Positions 35,249 to 46,261 of a stretch of DNA of 64,000 nt are shown piece by piece. The stretch's first letter is position 1, and every line of letters starts with the position of its first letter. Under the pieces are notes generated by a model. That model was given only the letters and a program-made list of their open reading frames with translations, had not been told where the DNA came from and searched no databases. This stretch comes from Phytophthora hibernalis (Eukaryota > Oomycota > Peronosporomycetes > Peronosporales > Peronosporaceae): the NCBI GenBank assembly GCA_012656075.1, contig JAAKBF010000285.1, forward strand, positions 1 through 64,000, read 5' to 3'. Both the position numbers and the translations under genes were made by a program.

Positions 35249-35591
35249 GTGTTTTGCCGCCCTCCTCCCAACGCCAGGTCAACCGCGTCTGCACACTGTG
35301 TGGCGAGGCGGCGCACACCGGCTGGGCTTGTTTCCATCGGCGCATACCATCGTCCACTGGGTCGTCGCAGCAGGGGTCTTTTGCTGCCATTCCCATGCTG
35401 TCTGATCCGGGATTGGCTGACAGCAGTATGCTCACGGCTTCTGCTCTCTTCGTTGTGCATTATCTCTGTGCTCCATGCTCTTAGCGCTGCGGCTGTGGAT
35501 GACCCAAGCGTCTTGCGCGATCCGTTGCGCGACACGAGACTTCGCAGCAGAGCGCGGGGCCTGGCAGTGTCCTGAATCCTGTAGGTTGCTT

Positions 35592-36041
35592 GGTCGTCGC
35601 AGCAGGGGTCTTTTGCTGCCATTATGCTGTGATCCGGGATTAACGGACAGCAGTATGCTCCACGGCTTCTGCTCTCTTCGTTGTGCATTATCTCTGCTCC
35701 ATGCTCTTGGCTGCGGCTGTGGATGACCAAGCGTCTTGCGCGATCCGTTGCGACACATGAGACTTCGTCAGAGCGCGGGGCTGGCGGTGTCCTGAATCCT
35801 GTAGGTTGCTTGGGGTCGCGGCAGGGGGTTTTGCTGCATTCCCATGCTGTCTAGATCCGGGATTATTTGACAGCAGTATGCTCACGGCTTCTGCTCTTTG
35901 TTGTGCATTATCTCTGTGCTCCATGCTCTTAGCGCTGCGGCTGTGGATGACCAAGCGTCTTGCGCGATCCGTTGCGCGACACATGAGACTTCGCAGCGGA
36001 GCGCAGGGCCTGGCAGTGTCCTGAATCCTGTAGGTTGCTTG
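35592..36041 (+). repeat. Two extra tRNA-free spacer segments, degraded
   Basis: After GTAGGTTGCTT the sequence returns to GGTCGTCGCAGCAG at 35592 and, after a second GTAGGTTGCTT, again at 35813 (GGGTCGCGGCAGG). Both copies have many small deletions (for example CCATTATGCTGTGATCC). The normal distal spacer resumes at GGCTGGCGATG near 36041. Confidence 0.82.
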
Positions 36042-36247
36042 GCTGGCGATGCGTCCCACCTCTATAACTTGATATTACTGGATCGTCGATAACGACGGCT
36101 GTAGGACCAGTTGTAGCTGCGCACTGCGACAGGTGAGCTCGGTGCGGGGTGGTGGTTGCGCTGCAATGGTGTAGAGTGCGCGAGAGGTGTGTGCGCGTGT
36201 GTTTTGGCATTATGCGCGACATGTGTTTGTGTTGAGGCTAGGTTAGC

Positions 36248-36318
36248 GGCCTAGTGGTCTAGTGGTATGATTCTCGCTTTGGGTGCGAGAGTCCCGGTTT
36301 CGATCACCGGCTGGGCCC
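36248..36318 (+). pseudogene. Class A tRNA-Pro copy with one variable-loop G lost
   Basis: GAGAGTCCC replaces GAGAGGTCCC. Tail CTGGGCCC and TTTT (36322-36325) are intact, so a one-base sequencing error cannot be ruled out. Confidence 0.6.
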
Positions 36319-36665
36319 GTGTTTTGCCGCGGGCCCCTCCGCCCAACGCCAGGTCAACCGCGTCTGCACACTGTGGGGCGAGGCGGCGCACACCGGCTGG
36401 GCTTGTTTCCATCGGCGCATACCATCGTCCACTGGGTCGTCGCAGCAGGGGTCTTTGCTGCCATTCCCATGCTGTCTGATCCGGGATTGGCTGACAGCAG
36501 TATGCTCACGGCTTCTGCTCTCTTCGTTGTGCATTATCTCTGTGCTCCATGCTCTTAGCGCTGCGGCTGTGGATGACCAAGCGTCTTGCGCGATCCGTTG
36601 CGCGACACATGAGACTTCGCAGCAGAGCGCGGGCCTGGCAGTGTCCTGAATCCCTGTAGGTTGCT

Positions 36666-37138
36666 TGGGGTCGTCGCACCATAGGGGTCTTTTGCTGCCA
36701 TTCCCATGCTGTCTGATCCGGGATTGGCTGACTGCAGTATGCTCACGGCTTGTGCTCGTCGTTGTGCATTATCTCTGTGCTCCATGCTCTTAGCGCTGCG
36801 GCTGTGGATGACCAAGTCTTTGCGCGATCCGTTGCGCGACACATGAGACTTCGCAGCAGAGCGCGCAGGCCTGGCAGTGTCCTGAATCCTGGCTGGTTGC
36901 TTGGGGTCGTCGCAGCGGGGGTCTTTGCTGCCATTCCCATGCTGTCTGATCCGGGATTGGCTGACAGCAGTATGCTCACGGCTTCTGCTCTTTCGTTGTG
37001 CATTATCTCTGTGCTCCATGCTCTTAGCGCTGCGGCTGTGGATGACCAAGCGTCTTGCGCGATCCGTTGCGCGACACATGAGACTTCGCAGCAGAGCGCG
37101 GGGCCTGGCAGTGTCCTGAATCCTGTAGGTTGCTTGGC
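36666..37138 (+). repeat. Two extra tRNA-free spacer segments
   Basis: GGGTCGTCGCACCATAGGGG starts the first copy near 36666 and GGGTCGTCGCAGCGGGGG the second near 36903. The second is almost regular; the first has small changes (GACTGCAG, CAAGTCTTTGCG). The distal spacer resumes at 37138. Confidence 0.83.
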
Positions 37139-37343
37139 TGGCGATGCGTCCCACCTCTATAACTTGATATTACTGGATCGTCGATAACGACGGCTGTAGG
37201 ACGAGTTGTAGCTGCGCACTGCGACGGGTGAGCTCGGTGCGGGGTGGTGGTTGCGCTGCAATGGTGTAGAGTGCGCGAGAGGTGTGTGCGCGTGTGTTTT
37301 TGGCATTATGCGCGACATGTGTTTGTGTTGAGGCTAGGTTAGC

Positions 37344-37414
37344 GGCCTAGTGGTCTAGTGGTATGATTCTCGCTTTGGGTGCGAGGGTCCCGGTTTCGAT
37401 CACCGGCTGGGCCC
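37344..37414 (+). pseudogene. Class A-derived tRNA-Pro copy with one base lost
   Basis: GCGAGGGTCCC is one base short after the anticodon stem. Acceptor tail CTGGGCCC is intact, but GTGCCGGGCC follows, so the T run is gone. Confidence 0.62.
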
Positions 37415-37953
37415 GTGCCGGGCCTCCGCCCAACGCCAGGTCAACCGCGTCTGCACACTGTGTGGGCGAGGCGGCGCACACCGGCTGGGCTTGTTTCCAT
37501 CGGCGCATACCATCGTCCACTGGGTCGTCGCAGCAGGGGTCTTTTGCTGCCATTCCCATGCTGTCTGATCCAGGCTGACAGCAGTATGCTCACGGCTTCT
37601 GCTCTTTTCGTTGTGCATTATCTCTGTGCTCCATGCTCTTAGCGCTGCGGCTGTGGATGACCAAGCGTCTTGCGCGATCCGTTGCGCGACACATGAGACT
37701 TCGCAGCAGAGCGCGGGGCCTGGCAGTGTCCTGAATCCCTGTAGGTTGCTTGGTTGGCGATGCGTCCCACCTCTATAACTTGATATTACTGGATCGTCGA
37801 TAACGACGGCTGTAGGACAGTTGTAGCTGCGCACTGCGACGGGTGAGCTCGGTGCGGGGTGGTGGTTGCGCTGCAATGGTGTAGAGTGCGCGAGAGGTGT
37901 GCGCGTGTGTTTTTATTATGCGCGACATGTGTTTGTGTTGAGGCTAGGTTAGC

Positions 37954-38021
37954 GGCCTAGTGGTCTAGTGGTATGATTCTCGCTTTGGGTGCGAGAGTCC
38001 CGGTTTCGATCACCGGCTGCC
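37954..38021 (+). pseudogene. tRNA-Pro copy with broken acceptor
   Basis: One variable-loop G is lost and the 3' acceptor strand is reduced to CTGCC. No TTTT follows. Confidence 0.72.
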
Positions 38022-38564
38022 TGCGGGCCCCCTCCGCCCAACGCCAGGTCAACCGCGTCTGCACACTGTGTGGGCGAGGCGGCGCACACCGGCTGGGCTT
38101 GTTTCCATCGGCGCATACCATCGTCCACTGGGTCGTCGCAGCAGGGTCTTTGCTGCCATTCCCATGCTGTCTGATCCGGGATTGGCTGACAGCAGTATGC
38201 TCACGGCTTCTGCTCTCTTCGTTGTGCATTATCTCTGTGCTCCATGCTCTTAGCGCTGCGGCTGTGGATGACCAAGCGTCTTGCGCGATCCGTTGCGCGA
38301 CACATGAGACTTCGCAGCGAGCGCGGGGCCTGGCAGTGTCCTGAATCCCTGTAGGTTGCTTGGTTGGCGATGCGTCCCACCTCTATAACTTGATATTACT
38401 GGATCGTCGATAACGGCGGCTGTAGGACGAGTTGCCAGCGCTGCACTGCGACGGGTGAGCTCGGTGCGGGGTGGTGGTTGCGCTGCAATGGTGTAGAGTG
38501 CGCGAAGGTGTGTGCGTGTGTTTTGCATTTGCGCGACATGTGTTTGTGTTGAGGCTAGGTTAGC

Positions 38565-38636
38565 GGCCTAGTGGTCTAGTGGTATGATTCTCGCTTTGGG
38601 TGCGAGAGGTCCCGGTTTCGATCACCGGCTGGGCCC
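38565..38636 (+). tRNA. tRNA-Pro(UGG), class A
   Basis: Intact; TTTT at 38640-38643. The spacer just after it is damaged (GGGCCTCATAACGCC; TTTCCATCAGCATGCTCTCC). Confidence 0.87.
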
Positions 38637-38973
38637 GTGTTTTGCCGCGGGCCTCATAACGCCAGGTCAACCGCGTCTGCACACTGTGTGGGCGAGGCGG
38701 CACACCGGCTGGGCTGTTTCCATCAGCATGCTCTCCATCGTCCACTGGGTCGTCGCAGCAGGGTCTTTGCTGCCATTCCCATGCTGTCTGATCCGGGATT
38801 GGCTGACAGCAGTATGCTCACGGCTTCTGCTCTCTTCGTTGTGCATTATCTGTGCTCCATGCTCTTAGCGCTGCGGCTGTGGATGACCAAGCGTCTTGCG
38901 CGATCCGTTGCGCGACACATGAGACTTCGCGAGCGCGGAGCCTGGCAGTGTCCTGAATCCCTGTAGGTTGCTT

Positions 38974-39211
38974 GGGGTCGTCGCAGCGAGGTCTTTGCTG
39001 CCATTCCCATGCTGTCTGATCCGGGATTGGCTGACAGCAGTATGCTCACGGCTTCTGCTCTCTTCGTTGTGCATTATCTCTGTGCTCCATGCTCTTAGCG
39101 CTGCGGCTGTGGATGACCAAGCGTCTTGCGCGATCCGTTGCGCGACACATGAGACTTCGCAGCAGAGCGCGGGGCCTGGCAGTTGTCCTGAATGTCTGTA
39201 GGGTTGCTTGG
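38974..39211 (+). repeat. Extra tRNA-free spacer segment
   Basis: One extra copy beginning GGGTCGTCGCAGCGAGG. The copy before the junction has the GGAGCCTGG variant seen at other such junctions. Confidence 0.83.
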
Positions 39212-39273
39212 CTGGCGATGCGTCCCACCTCTATAGCGATATTACGGATCGTCGATAACGACGGCTGTAGGAC

Positions 39274-39303
39274 AGGTCCCGGTTTCGATCACCGGCTGGG
39301 CCC
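39274..39303 (+). pseudogene. tRNA-Pro 3' half (T-arm, acceptor strand)
   Basis: Distal spacer ending GGCTGTAGGAC joins directly to AGGTCCCGG, so the last part of the spacer, the leader, the A-box and the anticodon arm are missing. The T-arm, CTGGGCCC tail and TTTT (39307-39310) remain. Confidence 0.85.
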
Positions 39304-39647
39304 GTGTTTTGCCGCGGGCCCTCCGCTAACGCCAGGTCAACCGCGTCTGCACACTGTGTGGGCGAGGCGGCGCACACCGGCTGGGCTTGTTTCCATCGGC
39401 GTATACCATCGTCCACTGGGTCGTCGCAGCAGGGGTCTTTGCTGCCATTCCCATGCTGTCTGATCCGGGATTGGCGGACAGGTATGCTCACGGCTTCTGC
39501 TCTTCGTTGTGCATTATCTCTGTGCTCCATGCTCTTAGCGCTGCGGCTGTGGATGACCAAGCGTCTTGCGCGATCCGTTGCGCGACACATGAGACTTCGC
39601 AGCAGAGCGCGGAGCCTGGCAGTGTCCTGAATCCCTGTAGGTTGCTT

Positions 39648-39883
39648 GGGGTCGTCGCAGCAGGGGTCTTTGCTGCCATTCCCATGCTGTCTGATCCGGG
39701 ATTGGCTGACAGCAGTATGCTCACGGCTTCTGCTCTCTTCGTTGTGCATTATCTCTGTGCTCCATGCTCTTAGCGCTGCGGCTGTGGATGACCAAGCGTC
39801 TTGCGCGATCCGTTGCGCGACACATGAGACTTCGCAGCAGAGCGCGGGGCCTGGCAGTGTCCTGAATCCCTGTAGGTTGCTTG
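39648..39883 (+). repeat. Extra tRNA-free spacer segment
   Basis: A regular extra copy of about 236 bp, from GGGTCGTCGCAGCAG to GGTTGCTTGG. The preceding copy carries GGAGCCTGG. Confidence 0.85.
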
Positions 39884-40089
39884 GCTGGCGATGCGTCCCA
39901 CCTCTATAACTTGATATTACTGGATCGTCGATAACGACGGCTGTAGGACGAGTTGTAGCTGCGCACTGCGACGGGTGAGCTCGGTGCGGGGTGGTGGTTG
40001 CGCTGCAATGGTGTAGAGTGCGCGAGAGGTGTGTGCGCGTGTGTTTTGGCATTATGCGCGACATGTGTTTGTGTTGAGGCTAGGTTAGC

Positions 40090-40161
40090 GGCCTAGTGGT
40101 CTAGTGGTATGATTCTCGCTTTGGGTGCGAGAGGTCCCGGTTTCGATCACCGGCTGTGCCT
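40090..40161 (+). tRNA. tRNA-Pro(UGG)-like, class B
   Basis: C4-U69 mismatch and no terminator; an isolated class B copy among class A units. Confidence 0.7.
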
Positions 40162-40710
40162 GCGGGCCCCTCCGCCCAACGCCAGGTCAACCGCGTCTGC
40201 ACACTGTGTGGGCGAGGCGGCGCACTCCGGCTGGGCTTGTTTCCATCGGCGCATACCATCGTCCACTGGGTCGTCGCAGCAGGGTCTTTGCTGCCATTCC
40301 CATGCTGTCTGATCCGGGATTGGCTGACAGCAGTATGCTCACGGCTTCTGCTCTTTTCGTTGTGCATTATCTCTGTGCTCCATGCTCTTAGCGCTGCGGC
40401 TGTGGATGGCCAAGCGTCTTGCGCGATCCGTTGCGCGACACATGAGACTTCGCAGCAGAGCGCGGGGCCTGGCAGTGTCCTGAATCGCCCTGTAGGTTGC
40501 TTGGCTGGCGATGCGTCCCACCTCTATAACTTGATATTACTGGATCGTCGATAACGACGGCTGTAGGACGAGTTGTAGCTGCGCACTGCGACGGGTGAGC
40601 TCGGTGCGGGGTGGTGGTTGCGCTGCAATGGTGTAGAGTGCGCGAGAGGTGTGTGCGCGTGTGTTTTTGGCATTATGCGCGACATGTGTTTGTGTTGAGG
40701 CTAGGTTAGC

Positions 40711-40782
40711 GGCCTAGTGGTCTAGTGGTATGATTCTCGCTTTGGGTGCGAGAGGTCCCGGTTTCGATCACCGGCTGGGCCC
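40711..40782 (+). tRNA. tRNA-Pro(UGG), class A
   Basis: Intact; TTTT at 40786-40789. Spacer has CGTATACC, shared with the unit at 39274. Confidence 0.9.
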
Positions 40783-41341
40783 GTGTTTTGCCGCGGGCCC
40801 CTCCGCCCAACGCCAGGTCAACCGCGTCTGCACACTGTGTGGGCGAGGCGGCGCACACCGGCTGGGCTTGTTTCCATCGGCGTATACCATCGTCCACTGG
40901 GTCGTCGCAGCAGGGGTCTTTGCTGCCATTCCCATGCTGTCTGATCCGGGATTGGCTGACAGCAGTATGCTCACGGCTTCTGCTCTCTTCGTTGTGCATT
41001 ATCTCTGTGCTCCATGCTCTTAGCGCTGCGGCTGTGGATGACCAAGCGTCTTGCGCGATCCGTTGCGCGACACATGAGGACTTCGCAGCAGAGCGCGGGG
41101 CCTGGCAGTGTCCTGAATCCCTGTAGGTTGCTTGGCTGGCGATGCGTCCCACCTCTATAACTTGATATTACTGGATCGTCGATAACGACGGCTGTAGGAC
41201 GAGTTGTAGCTGCGCACTGCGACGGGTGAGCTCGGTGCGGGGTGGTGGTTGCGCTGCAATGGTGTAGAGTGCGCGAGAGGTGTGTGCGCGTGTGTTTTTG
41301 GCATTATGCGCGACATGTGTTTGTGTTGAGGCTAGGTTAGC

Positions 41342-41413
41342 GGCCTAGTGGTCTAGTGGTATGATTCTCGCTTTGGGTGCGAGAGGTCCCGGTTTCGATC
41401 ACCGGCTGGGCCC
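41342..41413 (+). tRNA. tRNA-Pro(UGG), class A
   Basis: Intact; TTTT at 41417-41420. Unit 631 bp. Confidence 0.9.
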
Positions 41414-41972
41414 GTGTTTTGCCGCGGGCCCCTCCGCCCAACGCCAGGTCAACCGCGTCTGCACACTGTGTGGGCGAGGCGGCGCACACCGGCTGGGCTT
41501 GTTTCCATCGGCGCATACCATCGTCCACTGGGTCGTCGCAGCAGGGGTCTTTTGCTGCCATTCCCATGCTGTCTGATCCGGGATTGGCTGACAGCAGTAT
41601 GCTCACGGCTTCTGCTCTCTTCGTTGTGCATTATCTCTGTGCTCCATGCTCTTAGCGCTGCGGCTGTGGATGACCAAGCGTCTTGCGCGATCCGTTGCGC
41701 GACACATGAGACTTCGCAGCAGAGCGCGGGGCCTGGCAGTGTCCTGAATCCCTGTAGGTTGCTTGGCTGGCGATGCGTCCCACCTCTATAACTTGATATT
41801 ACTGGATCGTCGATAACGACGGCTGTAGGACGAGTTGTAGCTGCGCACTGCGACGGGTGAGCTCGGTGCGGGGTGGTGGTTGCGCTGCAATGGTGTAGAG
41901 TGCGCGAGAGGTGTGTGCGCGTGTGTTTTTGGCATTATGCGCGACATGTGTTTGTGTTGAGGCTAGGTTAGC

Positions 41973-42044
41973 GGCCTAGTGGTCTAGTGGTATGATTCTC
42001 GCTTTGGGTGCGAGAGGTCCCGGTTTCGATCACCGGCTGTGCCT
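41973..42044 (+). tRNA. tRNA-Pro(UGG)-like, class B
   Basis: Mismatched acceptor, no terminator; heads a 1092-bp unit with two extra spacer copies. Confidence 0.7.
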
Positions 42045-42387
42045 GCGGGCCCCCTCCGCCCAACGCCAGGTCAACCGCGTCTGCACACTGTGTGGGCGAG
42101 GCGGCGCACTCCGGCTGGGCTTGTTTCCATCGGCGCATACCATCGTCCACTGGGTCGTCGCAGCAGGGGTCTTTTGCTGCCATTCCCATGCTGTCTGATC
42201 CGGGATTGGCTGACAGCAGTATGCTCACGGCTTCTGCTCTCTTCGTTGTGCATTATCTCTGTGCTCCATGCTCTTAGCGCTGCGGCTGTGGATGACCAAG
42301 CGTCTTGCGCGATCCGTTGCGCGACACATGAGACTTCGCAGCAGAGCGCGGGGCCTGGCAGTGTCCTGAATCCCTGTAGGTTGCTTG

Positions 42388-42860
42388 GGGTCGTCCCAGC
42401 AGGGGTCTTTTGCTGCCATTCCCATGCTGTCTGATCCGGGATTGGCGGACAGCAGTATGCTCACGGCTTCTGCTCTCTTCGTTGTGCATTATCTCTGTGC
42501 TCCATGCTCTTAGCGCTGCGGCTGTGGATGACCAAGCGTCTTGCGCGATCCGTTGCGCGACACATGAGACTTCGCAGCAGAGCGCGGAGCCTGGCAGTGT
42601 CCTGAATCCCTGTAGGTTGCTTGGGGTCGTCGCAGCAGGGGTCTTTTGCTGCCATTCCCATGCTGTCTGATCCGGGATTGGCTGACAGCAGTATGCTCAC
42701 GGCTTCTGCTCTCTTCGTTGTGCATTATCTCTGTGCTCCATGCTCTTAGCGCTGCGGCTGTGGATGACCAAGCGTCTTGCGCGATCCGTTGCGCGACACA
42801 TGAGACTTCGCAGCAGAGCGCGGGGCCTGGCAGTGTCCTGAATCCCTGTAGGTTGCTTGG
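42388..42860 (+). repeat. Two extra tRNA-free spacer segments, 236-bp period
   Basis: The clearest expansion: copies start at 42388 (GGTCGTCCCAGCAG) and 42624 (GGTCGTCGCAGCAG), exactly 236 bp apart, and end before GGCTGGCGATG at 42860. The first extra copy carries GGAGCCTGG and GGCGGACAGC. Confidence 0.88.
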
Positions 42861-43064
42861 CTGGCGATGCGTCCCACCTCTATAACTTGATATTACTGGA
42901 TCGTCGATAACGACGGCTGTAGGACGAGTTGTAGCTGCGCACTGCGACGGGTGAGCTCGGTGCGGGGTGGTGGTTGCGCTGCAATGGTGTAGAGTGCGCG
43001 AGAGGTGTGCGCGTGTGTTTTTGGCATTATGCGCGACATGTGTTTGTGTTGAGGCTAGGTTAGC

Positions 43065-43136
43065 GGCCTAGTGGTCTAGTGGTATGATTCTCGCTTTGGG
43101 TGCGAGAGGTCCCGGTTTCGATCACCGGCTGTGCCT
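43065..43136 (+). tRNA. tRNA-Pro(UGG)-like, class B
   Basis: As class B; unit 623 bp. Confidence 0.7.
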
Positions 43137-43687
43137 GCGGGCCCCCTCCGCCCAACGCCAGGTCAACCGCGTCTGCACACTGTGTGGGCGAGGCGGCGCA
43201 CTCCGGCTGGGCTTGTTTCCATCGGCGCATACCATCGTCCACTGGGTCGTCGCAGCAGGGGTCTTTTGCTGCCATTCCCATGCTGTCTGATCCGGGATTG
43301 GCTGACAGCAGTATGCTCACGGCTTCTGCTCTTTCGTTGTGCATTATCTCTGTGCTCCATGCTCTTAGCGCTGCGGCTGTGGATGGCCAAGCGTCTTGCG
43401 CGATCCGTTGCGCGACACATGAGACTTCGCAGCAGAGCGCGGGGCCTGGCAGTGTCCTGAATCGCCCTGTAGGTTGCTTGGCTGGCGATGCGTCCCACCT
43501 CTATAACTTGATATTACTGGATCGTCGATAACGACGGCTGTAGGACGAGTTGTAGCTGCGCACTGCGACGGGTGAGCTCGGTGCGGGGTGGTGGTTGCGC
43601 TGCAATGGTGTAGAGTGCGCGAGAGGTGTGTGCGCGTGTGTTTTTGGCATTATGCGCGACATGTGTTTGTGTTGAGGCTAGGTTAGC

Positions 43688-43759
43688 GGCCTAGTGGTCT
43701 AGTGGTATGATTCTCGCTTTGGGTGCGAGAGGTCCCGGTTTCGATCACCGGCTGTGCCT
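43688..43759 (+). tRNA. tRNA-Pro(UGG)-like, class B
   Basis: As class B; spacer pairs GATGACC with GAATCGCCCTG, a recombinant of the usual allele sets. Confidence 0.7.
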
Positions 43760-44310
43760 GCGGGCCCCCTCCGCCCAACGCCAGGTCAACCGCGTCTGCA
43801 CACTGTGTGGGCGAGGCGGCGCACTCCGGCTGGGCTTGTTTCCATCGGCGCATACCATCGTCCACTGGGTCGTCGCAGCAGGGGTCTTTTGCTGCCATTC
43901 CCATGCTGTCTGATCCGGGATTGGCTGACAGCAGTATGCTCACGGCTTCTGCTCTCTTCGTTGTGCATTATCTCTGTGCTCCATGCTCTTAGCGCTGCGG
44001 CTGTGGATGACCAAGCGTCTTGCGCGATCCGTTGCGCGACACATGAGACTTCGCAGCAGAGCGCGGGGCCTGGCAGTGTCCTGAATCGCCCTGTAGGTTG
44101 CTTGGCTGGCGATGCGTCCCACCTCTATAACTTGATATTACTGGATCGTCGATAACGACGGCTGTAGGACGAGTTGTAGCTGCGCACTGCGACGGGTGAG
44201 CTCGGTGCGGGGTGGTGGTTGCGCTGCAATGGTGTAGAGTGCGCGAGAGGTGTGTGCGCGTGTGTTTTGGCATTATGCGCGACATGTGTTTGTGTTGAGG
44301 CTAGGTTAGC

Positions 44311-44382
44311 GGCCTAGTGGTCTAGTGGTATGATTCTCGCTTTGGGTGCGAGAGGTCCCGGTTTCGATCACCGGCTGGGCCC
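44311..44382 (+). tRNA. tRNA-Pro(UGG), class A
   Basis: Intact; TTTT at 44386-44389. Unit 630 bp. Confidence 0.9.
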
Positions 44383-44940
44383 GTGTTTTGCCGCGGGCCC
44401 CTCCGCCCAACGCCAGGTCAACCGCGTCTGCACACTGTGTGGGCGAGGCGGCGCACACCGGCTGGGCTTGTTTCCATCGGCGCATACCATCGTCCACTGG
44501 GTCGTCGCAGCAGGGGTCTTTTGCTGCCATTCCCATGCTGTCTGATCCGGGATTGGCTGACAGCAGTATGCTCACGGCTTCTGCTCTCTTCGTTGTGCAT
44601 TATCTCTGTGCTCCATGCTCTTAGCGCTGCGGCTGTGGATGACCAAGCGTCTTGCGCGATCCGTTGCGCGACACATGAGACTTCGCAGCAGAGCGCGGGG
44701 CCTGGCAGTGTCCTGAATCCCTGTAGGTTGCTTGGCTGGCGATGCGTCCCACCTCTATAACTTGATATTACTGGATCGTCGATAACGACGGCTGTAGGAC
44801 GAGTTGTAGCTGCGCACTGCGACGGGTGAGCTCGGTGCGGGGTGGTGGTTGCGCTGCAATGGTGTAGAGTGCGCGAGAGGTGTGTGCGCGTGTGTTTTGG
44901 CATTATGCGCGACATGTGTTTGTGTTGAGGCTAGGTTAGC

Positions 44941-45012
44941 GGCCTAGTGGTCTAGTGGTATGATTCTCGCTTTGGGTGCGAGAGGTCCCGGTTTCGATCA
45001 CCGGCTGGGCCC
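44941..45012 (+). tRNA. tRNA-Pro(UGG), class A
   Basis: Intact; TTTT at 45016-45019. Unit 630 bp, apparently identical to the previous unit. Confidence 0.9.
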
Positions 45013-45570
45013 GTGTTTTGCCGCGGGCCCCTCCGCCCAACGCCAGGTCAACCGCGTCTGCACACTGTGTGGGCGAGGCGGCGCACACCGGCTGGGCTTG
45101 TTTCCATCGGCGCATACCATCGTCCACTGGGTCGTCGCAGCAGGGGTCTTTTGCTGCCATTCCCATGCTGTCTGATCCGGGATTGGCTGACAGCAGTATG
45201 CTCACGGCTTCTGCTCTCTTCGTTGTGCATTATCTCTGTGCTCCATGCTCTTAGCGCTGCGGCTGTGGATGACCAAGCGTCTTGCGCGATCCGTTGCGCG
45301 ACACATGAGACTTCGCAGCAGAGCGCGGGGCCTGGCAGTGTCCTGAATCCCTGTAGGTTGCTTGGCTGGCGATGCGTCCCACCTCTATAACTTGATATTA
45401 CTGGATCGTCGATAACGACGGCTGTAGGACGAGTTGTAGCTGCGCACTGCGACGGGTGAGCTCGGTGCGGGGTGGTGGTTGCGCTGCAATGGTGTAGAGT
45501 GCGCGAGAGGTGTGTGCGCGTGTGTTTTGGCATTATGCGCGACATGTGTTTGTGTTGAGGCTAGGTTAGC

Positions 45571-45642
45571 GGCCTAGTGGTCTAGTGGTATGATTCTCGC
45601 TTTGGGTGCGAGAGGTCCCGGTTTCGATCACCGGCTGGGCCT
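45571..45642 (+). tRNA. tRNA-Pro(UGG), class C
   Basis: Acceptor paired, tail CTGGGCCTGCGGG, no TTTT. Confidence 0.78.
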
Positions 45643-46189
45643 GCGGGCCCCTCCGCCCAACGCCAGGTCAACCGCGTCTGCACACTGTGTGGGCGAGGCG
45701 GCGCACTCCGGCTGGGCTTGTTTCCATCGGCGCATACCATCGTCCACTGGGTCGTCGCAGCAGGGGTCTTTTGCTGCCATTCCCATGCTGTCTGATCCGG
45801 GATTGGCTGACAGCAGTATGCTCACGGCTTCTGCTCTTTCGTTGTGCATTATCTCTGTGCTCCATGCTCTTAGCGCTGCGGCTGTGGATGACCAAGCGTC
45901 TTGCGCGATCCGTTGCGCGACACATGAGACTTCGCAGCAGAGCGCGGGGCCTGGCAGTGTCCTGAATCCCTGTAGGTTGCTTGGCTGGCGATGCGTCCCA
46001 CCTCTATAACTTGATATTACTGGATCGTCGATAACGACGGCTGTAGGACGAGTTGTAGCTGCGCACTGCGACGGGTGAGCTCGGTGCGGGGTGGTGGTTG
46101 CGCTGCAATGGTGTAGAGTGCGCGAGAGGTGTGTGCGCGTGTGTTTTGGCATTATGCGCGACATGTGTTTGTGTTGAGGCTAGGTTAGC

Positions 46190-46261
46190 GGCCTAGTGGT
46201 CTAGTGGTATGATTCTCGCTTTGGGTGCGAGAGGTCCCGGTTTCGATCACCGGCTGGGCCT
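46190..46261 (+). tRNA. tRNA-Pro(UGG), class C
   Basis: Acceptor paired, tail CTGGGCCTGTGGG, no TTTT; related to the copy at 50043. Confidence 0.78.

Larger units (their letters stand above)
30452..40089 (+). repeat. Rearranged class A block
   Basis: Units here are class A in origin with the GATGACC spacer allele. The block starts with a truncated tRNA (30452) fused to mid-spacer and includes a 3' tRNA half (39274). Extra spacer copies occur at 33241-33478, 35592-36041, 36666-37138, 38974-39211 and 39648-39883. Between 35.2 and 39.5 kb small indels are frequent. It is the most disordered part of the window. Confidence 0.88.

Noticed and set aside
38880..38960. C/D-box snoRNA in the spacer (GTGGATGACC as box C, CCTGAATC as box D)
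   Set aside because: Box C has a mismatch, about half of the units have GATGGCC, which breaks it further, and no terminal stem brings the boxes together.
39231..40064. Longest open frame, 277 codons on the minus strand, and the many 60-211-codon frames on both strands
   Set aside because: They recur with the repeat unit, overlap one another in several frames, change frame with every small indel and cross tRNA sequences. There is no coherent protein domain. No coding gene is supported.
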